Counted from the first letter of the stretch, positions 1 through 13,125 are shown. The stretch is 64,000 nucleotides of DNA from Bombardia bombarda (GCA_030512295.1 JAULSR010000001.1:4425001-4489000); one strand, 5' to 3'. The notes: generated by a model from the sequence alone, not told the origin. Numbers and translations: made by a program.

Positions 1-1736
1 GGTTCAGGGGTTCATTGTCGGGGTTTGTTGGAGATTAATATGACAGTTGATCAACCTTTCTTACTACCGAAAAACTATGAGAAAGTACCCTTTTCTTTTT
101 TCTCTTTCCTTTTTCTGACACAAACACCTGTGCAACGACCGGGGGGAGATCTAGGAAATCCCCGCCTCCCGTCTCGATCGATCGCACACGTACATACACA
201 CATTCACACAAACCCACCTGGGTGTGCAAGTACGTACGTGCATAGCCGCTTGTGGTTTCTTTTTCCTTGGGAATCTATCTCAGTGGTCCAGCGCATGTTG
301 AGGAAACAGGTGGGGTAGTACTATGTGCAGGTGTTATTGTGTGTTGCTAGTTCGATGTGAGAATGTATGCACATAGTTTGGAGCAGGACACAGGAAAGTA
401 AACAGAAAGCTTGAACCACTCTCCCCCGCGCGCTTCCTCAAGTGGCCAAGTGTAGCCAGGTATCCTAGACTACTTAGGTCGTTCCCGTCGAGCTATGAGC
501 GGTAAATCTAGGTTGGTAATCAGCAGGATCTCGGAAATATCACTCACTCATTCTCAGTCACTCGGTCGGTGTGTTACATTGCATTTTTCATGATTTCATG
601 TTCTTGGTCGTGTCAAAAGGTAGGGATATGGGCCTCGGTGAAAATCCTGTCGGTCCAGTGTTGCTTCATGATACATACCGGTACTATAGTCTTACTTTCG
701 AAAAACTTTCCGAAACGCTCCACATGTCTAACACGTTATCAGGTCCTTAGATCCTGAGTCTCTCTCAAGCCGGAAAGAACTGCCAGTGGAGGTATGACAT
801 GTTACATGTAAATTAATGATGGAACGCCGAAGTCTTCTCTTGAGGCGTAAATCAAGACATCTGGTTCGGGTTTCAGGGTTGTGACATACAGTAGTAATTT
901 CTCAACCCTTAGGCTGGCATGGTTGAGACTCGCAGTTATGTCTATGTCCATGCATATCTAGGTAGACATAAGCATAATGCATAATACTATTTGTGACGTC
1001 AAGTGGGGATGGGGCTGGCGCACGAATGGTATTAGGACTTCAACTTTTGTGTAACCGGATATTCCATTTGATGAGACAGACCCTCAACCAACTACCTGGA
1101 CACTGTAAGTTCTTGTTAACGAATATTAGTTACTCGTAACTTCAGCCGTTTCTTTCCAACAAAGCAGTAAGTTGTGTATACATGGTGAAAGTCCACTGTT
1201 AAACACAACCAAAAAATAAGGTAAGCAGAGCAATATCTCAGACATTACATCTAAATACAATGAGACCGCCTGCAAAGCCTATACATGAGCAGCAGAAATG
1301 CCTGGGTCTTTGACGTGGGATTTGTAGCCCACTCACAGTCCCACAGCCATGCCGAGGACAGCATAGTTCGTCACCCCAAAGTCGAGCCAAGCGTCAACTG
1401 TCCACTATGTGCGGTATCATGGTTGTGAGCCTGAAGTCCCTATTTTCCAAGCAAGGTCTGTGGTAGCGCCGTGTCCGCGATTATGGTGGTGTCTCTGTCT
1501 CGTGCATGACCAAAGATGAGGCAGTGCCGGGTTTCAACCAGGACATCGGAGGTGCGACGGTAGCATCAAAAAAGAGAGAGAAAAAGGTTCTCAGTGCCGG
1601 CTGTGTGACCGAGTTTAAGACCTGGAGCTTGCACCTTTTTTTTAATACACCCGTTAGCTATACATGGCACTCGGTAGTTGATTTGATTAGGAAGGAAAAA
1701 AGAATAACGTGATAGACAGTCGCTCTGGAGCCAGTA
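1..1736. other. Intergenic, no supported gene
   Basis: No reading frame here shows a recognisable domain or a convincing coding bias. The short open frames overlap on both strands. There is a short CA-rich patch near 190-220 and otherwise unremarkable sequence. The end of this stretch is the 3' side of the small gene at 1737-1982. Confidence 0.6.
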
Positions 1737-1982
1737 CTAACCTTGGCTACCCTGATACCCATCATAGCCGCCGCCATAGTCGTATACTTGGCCGCGATTC
1801 CACGGGTTTGCCCCGTTTGTTTCGCGGCACTTTTCGCACTCATAGTCTTGATCCCAGACATGCCGGAGCTTTTTGACGCGATTACATTGGTGGTTGGGGT
1901 CATTCCGGGCGTAGTGACAGTATGACTTGAGCCGAAATGTCGAATGGCTACAGGTAAAGACGAACTCCTCAAAGTCACACAT
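1737..1982 (-). CDS. Small Cys-rich conserved-type fungal protein, 81 aa
   Basis: Single-exon minus-strand frame of 81 residues, taken from the ATG at 1982-1980; the frame is open a little further upstream but only with a non-ATG start. It begins MCDFEEFVFTCSHS and contains regularly spaced Cys and His residues: a C-x-H near residue 11, SYCHYARN near residue 27, an isolated Cys near residue 38, and a C-x2-C pair (YECEKC) near residue 54. The tail is Gly/Tyr-rich. Small proteins of this type, with an N-terminal F-x-C-x-H and a C-terminal C-x2-C, are common in sordariomycetes; the layout suggests metal binding, but that is inference. No signal peptide is visible, so it is probably intracellular. 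A GTTAGT directly at the stop codon could be a splice donor, so the C-terminus may be longer. Function unknown. Confidence 0.6.
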   Translation of the reverse strand: MCDFEEFVFTCSHSTFRLKSYCHYARNDPNHQCNRVKKLRHVWDQDYECEKCRETNGANPWNRGQVYDYGGGYDGYQGSQG

Positions 1983-4900
1983 TGCATCCGGCACCGTGGG
2001 CAAATGAAGGCAACTGAGATATATATGCTTTAAGAGGCCCGAGTCTGGAGACTGAGTACTGAGTGTTGAGGAAGATGGATGAGGTTGACGTAAAATATCT
2101 CTGAAGAGGTCAGTCCCCTAACTTATATATCATATCACACTGTTGGGCCTGTACCTGTGGCCCGAATCACGACATAGGTGATGTGTCCCAGACTGAAAAG
2201 AGATTCGATGTTTTGCCAAACACATGCATGGGATCCGGTTTTGCTTGCTACGACCTGCAGGAGGCTCTTGTTGTAGCAACTTGTGGAATTATGGCTTGAT
2301 CACAACAAGGAATGCACAAGTGAGATGACCGCTTCGCCGTCGACTCATCTTCAAGAGTGATAGATCACTTCCCAGGTATAGCCTAGGTCGAGAAGGGCAA
2401 TCTTTGGCGGACTCAAGGCAACTTCGCATTGCCGATCATAAACAACATCTCCATGACAAACAAACATGAAAACATGTGGGGGGATCTCGGACAAAGTTGC
2501 CCTGATCTAGGGGTTGGCTGGCAAGGGGTCAACAGCTGTGTCTGAAGCGCCAAGTATCATTCATGCTGTACATGGGCAACGCCATGGCAAACAGGTCGGT
2601 TGGGGTGAGGCTTATCATCAAACCTCTAGAGCAGGATGAGAATGGCTCGGTTGAGTCTCTTGTTTTCAATTACAAGGAACTGGCTGTCTCAGTTTCATCT
2701 TGTTTCTGCACTTGCTCTCGCCACGCTATGCAGGCAGGAATGTGCATGGATGAGGACTGCAGAGCATGAAAACAGCCGGTTGTGAAGCTCCAGAGCGACC
2801 TTCCCTCAGAACAAGATCTGGAACCAGGTATTCGGCGCCTTGACCTCGCGTACATTACCGGGCCGCTTCGGGAGGTGTCTAGGATGGGCTATGGGTAGAT
2901 GCGGCGAGCGGCCCAGCCAGTATGTGGAACCGAGCTCAAAGCAAACACGGGATGTGCAGCACAGGGCCTATCAATGGTTCGTAGCTGGGTGTGGCAATTG
3001 CCGGTTGGGATTCACAGGGGGCTCCGTGAAGGCGACGCAGAGCGTTGTCCTCCCAAGATGGTGAGTGGCTTGTTTAAAGAGGTAACAAACTTATACCGAC
3101 ATTGTTTGCTTACGAGTCCCGAGGTTAAGCTGGCTGGATGGGTTGGAGGCCGTATCTGGCATGGTGTTCAAAAGTCGGGTGAAATTCTGCCACTCTGCCA
3201 GGTTGCACCGCAGCTGGTTTGTCCAATTTCACCAAAAGTTATGCAGCCAGCCGTTCGTAAACAACGTTCCAGAGAAGTGCAGCCATTTCATTCAATGGCC
3301 TTGTTCAATGGGACAAACATGTGGTCCAGCGTTTCGGTGGACAGCAGACAGACCATACCCATCACGGCCGAAGGGGCCGGGAGGGGCACAAGGCGACCAG
3401 AGATACACTCGGAGAAAAAAAGTAATGGCTGTTGACAAACTCGGCATGCATCTACAAGCCAGAACAGAATGGGAGGAGTGAATAGGGCACCGATGGTACC
3501 TAGGCAAACCCGACAACCGGCGAGTTCAAAGGGAGCGAGGTGACGTGCACCTGGTTCATGTTGGGCTCAAATGACTTTGGCCCCCACGATGATGTGGCTC
3601 CGTATTCTAGTACAAGGTATGATTGAGTGGACTTGGCTCGAGTAGGCCTGGCTAGGTTGGTGGATGGGTGCCCGATATGTTGCGATTCGGGCTGAACTTG
3701 TTGGAGGTGGCACCAGACCGAGCCCGACTGGCGCAAGCCCTACCTACTATATAGGTGAGTGGTGAGTGGTGAGTGGTGAGTGGTGAGTGGTGGGTGGTGA
3801 GTGGTGAGTGGTGAGTGGTGAGTGGTGAGTGGTGAGTGGTGAGTGGTGAGTGGTGAGTGGTGAGTGGTGAGTGGTGAGCGGTGAGTGGTGAGTAGTGAGT
3901 AATGAATAGTGAATAGTGAATAATGAGGGGCAAGCAGCGGCGGGTGGTGGGCGGGTGGCTGGATGGATTGCTCGGTGAGGTGCACACTCACACACTTCGC
4001 AGAGAGAGAGGCGGACTGGCCACCTGATGCACAATCAGTCCCATAGAAGCTGCTGTGCTATCCGAGGGAGGTGGGATATCCAATAGACAGAGTGGTAGGT
4101 ACATGGGGTACGACCTACCTGAACCTACCTATCTTAGCTGTTTCGGTCGGCATTATGCCTGTGGATGTTGATGGGAAGAAACGGAAGAAGAAAGAAACAA
4201 CACTAGAAATGGAAATGGAAATGACAATGGAATTTGGACGGCAGGTGCAATAGAGTAGCTTCCCTCTGATGTCTGGATTGAACTTTGAACCACGTGTGTG
4301 GGAAGCTGCTATTGGGTTCGGGGTTGAAGGCAGCGAGCGTAATGAGACTTTGGAAAGCACCTCTAGCATCGAGCCAACGTCGAGCCTGATTGGCCTAGGA
4401 CGAAACCGGTCACCAAAAAGAATGGGGACCAAAGCGCAGAGGCAAGTGCCTAAGGTACTTGGTGCCCTCGCACCTTCCGCTTACCAAGGGTATTGGCGTA
4501 CGAATACTGTGGTGGTATGGGTAAATAAACCCGGTGGAGCAGGTATTGACAAGGGACGTGCCAGGGTTGCGCGTGAGAGCGCAAGGGTTGGAAAAGGTAC
4601 AAAACTCGGAAAAACATGGGCTTCGGCGTAAGCCACGATACCTGACAAGGGGGTTTTCTTTTGGCTCGATACCACAGTACACAGTAGAAAGTGAGGCGAG
4701 CAGTCAGCACCCTGATGCCGCCCGCTTGCCTCTCCCACGGCTTGTGTTCGACGCCGCAACCTGGAAATAGGTGCCCAAGTCTTCATCATTCCAACGGGAC
4801 AGGTCGAGTCGCCCGTCTTCCTCCTGTCGCCGCCCATCACCGCCGCCCGTCTTCACCGAGGGCTGCACGATTGATCCTTCTCATTACCGACAAGTGCTCA

Positions 4901-5427
4901 GTTTCTTTTGGGCAACCAACCTATTAATCGTAGTTGGACACCCGCGCGCCGAGGGTGAGGTGACGAAATCACAGCAGCCATCTCGGCAGGCAGTCAAGCT
5001 CCCCTCATCACTATCCAACTTCTTCGCGCTCGCTTCTTCTCGCCGGGGAAATGCTCAGCCAAATATCTATGGCAGGGCATCGCTCACCTTGACAAATTAC
5101 AAAATACCCTTTTCGTCTCGTGCAATTCATTACACCCACCACCTACCTCGCCCGTTAGATAGGTTGCCACGAACCCACTGCTAGCTGGCCCCATAGCTAC
5201 TACAAGTTGCATGTTAGTTTTGTATCTTTCTACTTGAGCCTCCTCCCACCTCGCTTTTGTGTCCTTCAGGCATACCCTTTTTACTACGACGACTATGTCG
5301 TACCCGATTTGATTATCCTCAGAATGGTACCCTGCCGAAATAAACCCCAACCTACGATGAGGTCAACCTCTAACTGACAACTTGCAATAGTCTCTGTCAG
5401 GAGCATCTGTCCGAGACCAGCACCACC
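1983..5427. other. Intergenic region with a 7-bp tandem repeat
   Basis: About 3.4 kb without a supported gene. The open frame at 2899-3435 (plus) has overlapping frames on both strands and no recognisable motif, so it is not called. A tandem heptamer array lies at 3754-3927. The last several hundred bases before 5428 are pyrimidine-rich on the plus strand and probably form the promoter and 5' leader of the downstream zinc-finger gene. Confidence 0.55.
3754..3927. repeat. Heptamer minisatellite (GTGAGTG)n with decayed tail
   Basis: Roughly twenty near-perfect copies of a 7-bp unit (GGTGAGT in register) run from about 3754 to 3892. They are followed by degenerate units of the form AGTAATGAATAGTGAATAGT up to about 3927. 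Occasional single changes (GGGTGGT, GAGCGGT) interrupt the array. The apparent Thr/His/Ser/Pro-Leu open frames on the minus strand here are artefacts: 7 is not a multiple of 3, so all frames cycle through the same peptide. Confidence 0.95.
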
Positions 5428-8400
5428 ATGGCGCCAAATATGGAGTATGCTCCGCAAGAGCATCCTCATGTATGAATATATCTCCCCCCTGGTGTTCTAT
5501 AATTTACCCTAACGGGTTTCCAGTTCAACCTGCCCAGCCATCATTCTATGCAAAGCCTGCATTCTCGTGCATCCCCCGATTTGCTCAACTCGGATGCTGC
5601 TGAAAGACCGTTGGATGTGGACATGGACATGCAGGCCTTCAGCAAATATCCCTTCATGCCTACGCCCAGCACGGGACACGACGAACCGTTTGGTGATCTC
5701 CAGTCATTTACCCACAGCCAAAGTCGACAAATGATGATGATGCAGGATTCGGGACTCTCGATGCAACACACGATGATGAACAAGTTCTTCTACGATAATT
5801 CGACCTGGGATCCCGTGAAAGGTAGGCAGCCTACTGTTGGTTTCCCACTGGGCAATGAAATCTCCAACCTCTCTGTATACCGTGACCCGGCCGGAGCCTC
5901 GGAGTGTGATACCATTGGACCCAGTGTGGTGCAATCCGACTCTGGATATGGAAGCTATGCCAGACAGAGCATTCGAAATCCATCTGTATATGACGATGTT
6001 GACTATGGCGTGGATCACCAAAATCTCGTCACTTCCTTCGTCGACTTCCAGCTTCAGCAAGGAGCGAGCCCGGAAAGCATCCCGTCTCAGGAATCGGATA
6101 CCCCAGGGAAACCATGGAATCAGTATGGTGTCTCAACTAGTTCGGAAAGCCGCCCCCTGATATGCACGTTTTGTGATGCTAAAGTCAGGACGAGATCGCA
6201 GCTCAAGTAAGTATCCTACCTCTCCGTTGTCGTACCCTCAACTCACTAGAACTTTTAGCAAACACCAGCAGCGGCACACAAAGCCCTTCAGGTGTAAAGA
6301 GCCCGATTGCCCTCGGACAGACGGATTCAGCACCAAAAACGATCTCACTCGACACATGCAGTGTGTTCACAATAGCAATGGGGTCAGATATCGCTGCAAT
6401 ATTGATCAGTGCAAGAATAAGAACAAGGACTGGCCCAGAGCGGATAACTTTAGGCAGCATCTCAAGAGAATGCACCAGAAAGAGGTTGGACTTGATGAAC
6501 TAGACAGCTTCATTTACCGGTAAGCCAGCGGCTCAGTCAAGTTGCTTGGGCTTCAACTACTAATCCATGTGGGGCTCTCTGTGTAGGTCAGGTTCTTCCT
6601 TTATCATGCCTTCGACACCTGAAGAACTTACCGGTCTTGGGTTACCCGAAGCTGCGCCAACGCAACCAGCGACTACGACCCACTTGGATCATGTCTCCCA
6701 AGAGACCTGGGTTGGATTGGATCATAGCCAAGCGGAACACATGGAGCCTATGAGTGCTTTTCTTGGAGAAACCATCCAAGGCCAAATGGGCGATATCACG
6801 CAGCTTACGGACCTTCCACAGTCAATGGATGAGCTGGATTTTGGAGCGCTAACTGTTGCTGAGGGCATTCAATATCCCGACCAAGGTCTCTTGGAGGGTG
6901 TTACCATGGGGCAGGAATTGGACCACATGCCTTCTTCGGTGGACAACCGCCAAATGTTTGTTCAACACCCCAGATTTGTATGTCAAGAGGGACAGTCTAT
7001 GGTAGACCACCCTTACATCGACCCAAATAGCTTGACCCATGTCACCATGGTGCCTTTCTATTCTGGAACCCAAACAGAAAATGAGGATTACCTGAGTGAC
7101 ATGTTAGAGCCGGAAGTAGAAATCTCTTCGGTATCTAGTTATGAAGACAGCCCGGGAGGCTCGTATGAAGACGAGCACGACTCGTCAAACCAGCCGGACG
7201 TCGCGGACTTGGACGAGCCAAAGGAAATGGACGAGCCAACAGGGATGCATGAGCCCACAGAGATGGACGAACCAACGGAGTTGGATGATGCAGTTGAGCC
7301 TGGATTACAAGACCGGTTTGACTTACAGGACACGGTTGTTATGCAATACGACGTCGCTATGAAAGACACGCCAAATGCAGGGGAAATTCACATGGAGGGT
7401 TTGTGTGATCCACGCCCAATAGTTTCTTCGCTTTCGGCTGGCATTGATAGCTTCGAGGAACCTAAATCTGACGACAGACCTTCCCCGGCTGATCTGAAGT
7501 CGCTGGATTGCATACCGGAAGCTCCGACCCTGGATGAGGATGAGGCCGAAGCCAGTGCTGTGGTTCAGTCGCTGAAGGAGAAGGGCCTATTGCACAAGAT
7601 CATGCTTCGGTTTGGATATCAACCATCTCTTGAGGCAGAGGAGGAAGCGAGTGATGGGGACCCGCTCAGATGCGATCAGTGCAAAAAGAAGTTCTCGCGT
7701 CGTTGCGAACTCAAGTAAGTGCGACTGACACCTTTCCGCCGATGTCCTGTCTTGTGGGAGATGTTAAGACTTTGCGTTAGAAAACACAGGAGACGACACG
7801 ACAAGCCGTACGCTTGCACATTTACTCACTGCGACAAGCGTTTTGGGAGCAAGAACGACTGGAAGCGCCACGAAAACAGTCAGCACTTTCAACTTGAGTA
7901 CTGGAGATGCGACGAGAAGCGTGAAGAAGGATTAGTCTGTGGAAAGATCTGTCACCGCCGAGAGACCTTCAGAACTCACCTAAAGAATGATCACGAAATA
8001 AAAGATAATGATCCTCTGGTTGAAAAGAAACAAGCAGACTGCCGTATCGGCCGCAACTGCGAGTCTCGGTTCTGGTGTGGCTTCTGCAAAGAGACCATTA
8101 CGTTGAGGCCAGAGGCCAAGGGGCCTCTTGCGTGGGCAGAACGATTCGACCACATCGATGACCACTACCACGGAAGGAATTCGCTGCCAAAGATGACGAT
8201 ATTGGATTGGACAAGTGTTGACTCCAGCCCTTTGGAGGTGGCGGCCAAGCCGACAGAGGACAAATCAGAAGATTCACACTCTCGGAAACGACGCAGGGAT
8301 TCTGATGATGAAGTCTCTGTTGTCTCCCGGAAACGTTTCAAAGCCCATGCTCGAAGAGAAGCATTTTGGTCATGCGTATGCTGTTATTCTCATTTTGGTT

Positions 8401-8596
8401 ATTTCTTGCACATTATTGTTGAAGACCATTGACGCTAACCCTCGATATCTAGTGTGCTTGCAACAATTACTGGAGTCCGAAGACAACGGACGCGTGCCTC
8501 GAGGCAAGCTGTAGCCATCCGCGATGCGAGAATTGTCCGATGGAGATGCACAAGGTTACGGAAGAAACGCGTGATGATCACCGCTTGGGTGTTTGA
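5428..8596 (+). CDS. C2H2 zinc-finger protein with two finger modules, 950 aa, six exons
   Basis: Exons: 5428-5469, 5524-6206, 6259-6519, 6587-7714, 7781-8375 and 8453-8596. All introns are GT-AG and 52-77 nt long, and the exons sum to 2853 nt (950 codons plus stop). Module A (about residues 226-322) has a C2H2 finger CTFCDAK...KHQQRH, a second with STKNDLTRHMQCVH, and a third ending DNFRQHLKRMH. Module B (about 688-775) repeats this: CDQCKKKF...KHRRRH, then GSKNDWKRHENSQH, then a finger ending HLKNDH. A fourth, atypical finger follows near 801-833 (CGFCKET...RFDHIDDH). The last exon encodes a Cys cluster with HPRCENC. Between the modules lies an acidic linker with EPTEMDEP-like repeats. This is a likely nuclear DNA-binding regulator; its targets are unknown. 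The start was chosen at the ATG that opens a short first exon in frame with exon 2. Confidence 0.85.
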
Positions 8597-9735
8597 CCGA
8601 TGGAGCATAGTACTTGCCCATGAATAAATATGTTTCTTGTATTTGCTGAAAGAGGATGGATGGAAATGGTTGGAATGGCGTGATGATACGAGTGATACCC
8701 CCCTTGACTAATAAGACAATTTTAATAACAATAGTATTTTCTTTTGATCTTTTTGGAAAGGTAGAATTGGGCTATGGGTCCCAGCTGAATACAGGGGCCG
8801 CGGTGGCCACATGGATGGAAGATCAGGGGTATATGAGAAGTGAATGATATAAACATGCATTATCTGAATATTATGTCTCACGGTTCCAGCAGGCAGCGTG
8901 GTATGAATGGTGGTGTATGTCCAGAACATTTGGGAAGGCAACCAGTACCATGACCACTGCATGATGCCTCTAATGATGTCTATTCGGCACCGAGTCGGCA
9001 AAGATGAGGGTGGGGAGGTGATATTGCAAAGCGGCGGTGACGGACTGGTATTGATATCAGGTCCTCTCGGGACTGGAATATTCGGAAATAAAAGGGCTGG
9101 CTTGGAATTACTATGGTTCTAGAACAACTAGGTCTAGGATATCGATGAGGATAACCCACCGCTGGCTGTGCATACACTGCACTAACTCCGTAGTTCGTAG
9201 CTAGGGCTTGGTGGGCTGGGGCTTGGTGTTTTGCAGATATTCGTATATAAGGTACCTTAGGTATGGGCAAATAACTTACCAGCTAATGTCACAGCTGTCT
9301 GATGATTTTCAGGTTTCCTTGTCAATAATATAGTCGGGTTTAGTCATTTCTATGTTACTGTCGGCAGGCCTACCTATTGTGATGTTTGTAACATGAAAGG
9401 TAGGGTACTTCACTCAACACCCGGCAGGGGTATCTGCCTGTCCCTTTGTCTGTCTGCCATGGATTACAAAATGCATGACCGATGAGCAAAAAGCCACGCT
9501 GATTTTTCCATGCAGGTAGGGGTCTAGATGGTGAAGATTCTGCGCGTCTTAATGTCTAACTCTATGTATATATGAGATAAGGTGGATGAGGTGGCTTGCC
9601 GGATTCTGTCAAGGCCTTCCCTGCCACCTTCTCTCTTCCATGTCATCGAGGTTCGAGGTACATGTACATACGCAATGCCTGCCGTAGGTTGGTCATGATG
9701 GAGGGAAAAAGATCATCTATACACTGGGTTTCGGT

Positions 9736-9769
9736 AAAAAAAAAAAAGGGGGGGTGGGGGGTGGGAGGG
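9736..9769 (+). repeat. A-tract followed by potential G-quadruplex
   Basis: Twelve A residues (9736-9747) are followed by four G runs separated by single bases: G7, T, G6, T, G3, A, G3 (9748-9769). With loops of one base this matches the consensus for a very stable parallel G-quadruplex on the plus strand. Whether it folds or matters in vivo cannot be told from sequence. Confidence 0.7.
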
Positions 9770-12700
9770 TGTGTACACAGCAGACAGGTACGTGGTCACT
9801 GCAGTATGACCTCCAGGTTCCATATCTAGCATTGCCGCCCCTAGCAAATCAACAATGTGCCTCTTTCCCAGCTAAGCGAGGGACATAGAGCTGATGAAAA
9901 AGATATACACGACCGTGTGATCTACGAATACTGTGTGAAGTACTCGTTAGAGGCCTACCGTCTGCGCCGTAAATACCTACCTACCCAACTGCTGTGGATG
10001 CCGGAGGTTGGGGTGGGATTGCCTAAGAGCTGATTTTGAGTGTTTCGCGGGTGTGTGGATCATTGGCCCAATCAGCGACGCCGGTAACGACTGAACCGAC
10101 GACGGGCAAGTCTGGTTATTGCGTTTCGGCCATGGATGTTCGAAGATGGATTTTCCCGTTCCCTGCCCGAGGCTTGGGCTCTGGGAAATGAAGCTGGGCG
10201 GGCCCTTGTCCCTGTCCCTGTCCTGCCTATTAGATTCCATCTGTTCTTTCGACAGATGGGAGGCAGGAGCGACCGGCCGGGTCATTAAGGTTCATTCTTG
10301 ACTTTCGAAGCATGGCTGGCACGTTACCTTACGTACGAATACGCCGCCGCCGAGGGGGGGTAACTGCCAGGCGTGTAGATAAGTTGGCAGGCACATACGT
10401 AATTATACTACTTTATGAGCCTCGAGCCACTCGGATGTTGGGAAGGCACGAAGCGCACTGTTTGTGTCGGATAAAGTCTGCAGTTTGCACAGTAGACTTA
10501 CCTTCGACACAGACTGTGTTGATAAGTACATGGATACATATGGACATACCTACGCAGTAAAATGTGGGGAAAGAAGGCAACCACGCTAAAAAGCGGTCAA
10601 TAGGTCGCCTTGCCAGGCTCAATCAACTAACTGACTGCTGCAGTGCTGTGCTGTGCTGTGCTGTGTGTGCTTGCTCGCATCCAACCCATCCAGCCAGACC
10701 AGCAGGCAGATTTTGGGCAGATTTTGACCACCCAATCAGCCCTTGCATGGGTCACCGAGAGAGCAAAACGGAAATACGGATTTACAAATTGCGAAAAGAT
10801 GATGATGCTGCAAAATCCATGTGGCTCACCCTCCTGTCTCTCTTATCTCCTGTTGTTTCATGGTCTATGATGAGCTATTAACCTCGAGGACAGACAACAT
10901 GGATACTTGGTTGGTATGGGGGCCAAGGAGGGAAGGATCTTTCGTGCAGCTCCCAAGCTTTTTCAGCTTTCTCCCTCTCTCATGGCTCGCCCGCACCACC
11001 CCGCTCCATCACATCGGTCTTGGCGTCCAGAATGGGCAGCCCAGCAGCCCAGCAGCCCAGCAGCACACGGCGATCAACTGAGATCAGTTGCACCGACTGG
11101 CACAGGCACTGGCTCACCGGGTCGTTGGCACTGGACCACTGGGCCACTGGGCCACTGGGCCACAGGCCGTTCACACACACATGCTCATCATCAGCAGCAG
11201 CAGCAGCAGCCACGCATCGTTTCAGTGTTCCCATGCCCATGGTAGTGTAAAGCGGCAATCGACAAGCGATGGCCGGATCCTGGCAGGGTTTGGATTGCAC
11301 TCCTCCCAGAATAGCCGCGCGACCGCCGTCGTGGTGCATCAGCTGCTGGGTCTATTGGCCCCCCGGGTCGTTCAACAGGCGAGAAAAAGAAAAGTAAAGA
11401 AGAAGTAAGTGAAAAGTGTTGCGATTCCGCGACCTGGAAATCCGGGGGCTGAAGAAGAGGCTTGCACCTGTCACGAATTACGCATTCACGAGGATCGACG
11501 AACCACCCCAAGAGCCGAGAAGGGGATGGAAATTGGGCGCCATGGTCGTGTTCCAGATGGCCAGCTGCGAGTGAAAGTCCAGCGCAGAAGAGTATGCAGT
11601 AGACAGACCATGATGATCCATGGAAGTTCCATTTACGATTTTCGATTCTTCCGCCATCCATTACTTTGTGGATCTGCTTCTGGTTCCAGGACACGACAGG
11701 GTCAAGCAAGTCCAGAGTGCAGCGCTGGCATGGGAAAGCTGACCGGCAGGGCGATGTCCAATCAAGACATGCACACGATTTTCCAGGCGTCTGAAACTCT
11801 TTCTCGTGAGTGGTTTATTTCCGCCCGTCGTCACGTCGAGAAACGCCAAGTACCTCTGTACAGGCACACTCTGTGAAGTAACCCTCCTTCCGTCTCATAC
11901 TCTGGCCGGGCGATGGCTCTCATCACGCTACCAAACGATGCACCACCACCACCACCACCACTACCACGCGTTGACAATGATTAAACACGACATGGTTTTG
12001 TGTTTCTTCGAGCCACCGCGCCTAGGGTCAGGTCACACTCGAATATGCGTAGGGTATACGTATTATGAAGCGAACAAGCAGTGTGCATATCGCGGAGTGG
12101 GGATCCCGGATTCGGAACGGAGACGATGAATAAATGAACGTCATGATCAACAAACCAGCAGATGGACAGTCACAGGAGCTGATGGGCAGACTGGAGCTTT
12201 CTCGGACACTGCTGTTATCTCCATGGAGATGAATCTGCCTGGGTGGCCAATAGCGGCTGACCAAACCGGTCGGGCATCTTCGCTAACATCTTCTGCTGTT
12301 GGTATTCCGTCTATTTTTACGAGCATTGTGCAAGATCTCACCGCCGTTCAGCCTGCACTATCATGTTTTGGTATTTCTTGGCGTCAAAGATCATGGAGAT
12401 TGGAGTACGGTACCCGTGCTCTGGTAGGTTTAGTGTACACTAAGCAGAGCTAGATCGGAGACAAGAAACGGCGGAATGAAAATTTGGGGTTGCTGATCGG
12501 CCGCTATTGACAAGCCGGACGACGAGATCTTCTGGGACAGGGGCATCTGGCATCAGTCGGGAAGAAGGATGCAGACGCCTGCCTCTCCATCCTGGAGCTC
12601 ACCTCCAACCTAATTCCGCCCCCCCATTCACAGGACAGAGGGACTTTTGGGTGCGTCAGCAAGACTCGCTCAACAAACTCGTCCTGGTCCGCAGAGCCTC

Positions 12701-13125
12701 AAGTTGAACTGGGGGCGGGGGGGAGGGGCAGTGCTGCACTTGCTGTTGTCAAGATTACCACCATCCGTGTCCGCCATCCCATCCCGGTGCTCTCTGCATG
12801 TCCCAGACACAGTCTGCAGTGGACGGTTGGTTCGAGGAATGGATCATCACAGCCGATATGTCATCTACCCAAGCAGAGCAGACCGCTTCATGTCAAAGTC
12901 GCATCGATCAGGTGGGTCGCCAGCTTGCAAGCATCGCCTGCCAGCCAGCGCGGGCAAGCACGGGATCAATAAGTCTATTGACACTCAGTCGATGGCTCGC
13001 CGTTCATTACGAAGGTATTATCAACGTTAGCACAGCATCGTGTTCAGAAGCTTCAGATGATGTACTATGAGCAGTACCAATGCAGTGCGGGGCGGGGCGC
13101 GGACTACGGTTGTGTGTTTACATAA

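Noticed and set aside
2899..3435. 178-codon plus-strand open frame
   Set aside because: It overlaps other long frames on both strands, has no recognisable motif, and no coherent domain is visible.
3652..4034. Three overlapping minus-strand frames rich in Thr, His, Ser, Pro and Leu
   Set aside because: They are products of the 7-bp tandem array, which stays open in all frames.
11191..11876. Minus-strand 172-codon and plus-strand 155-codon frames
   Set aside because: They lie over short tandem repeats in non-coding DNA and show no motif or good start context.
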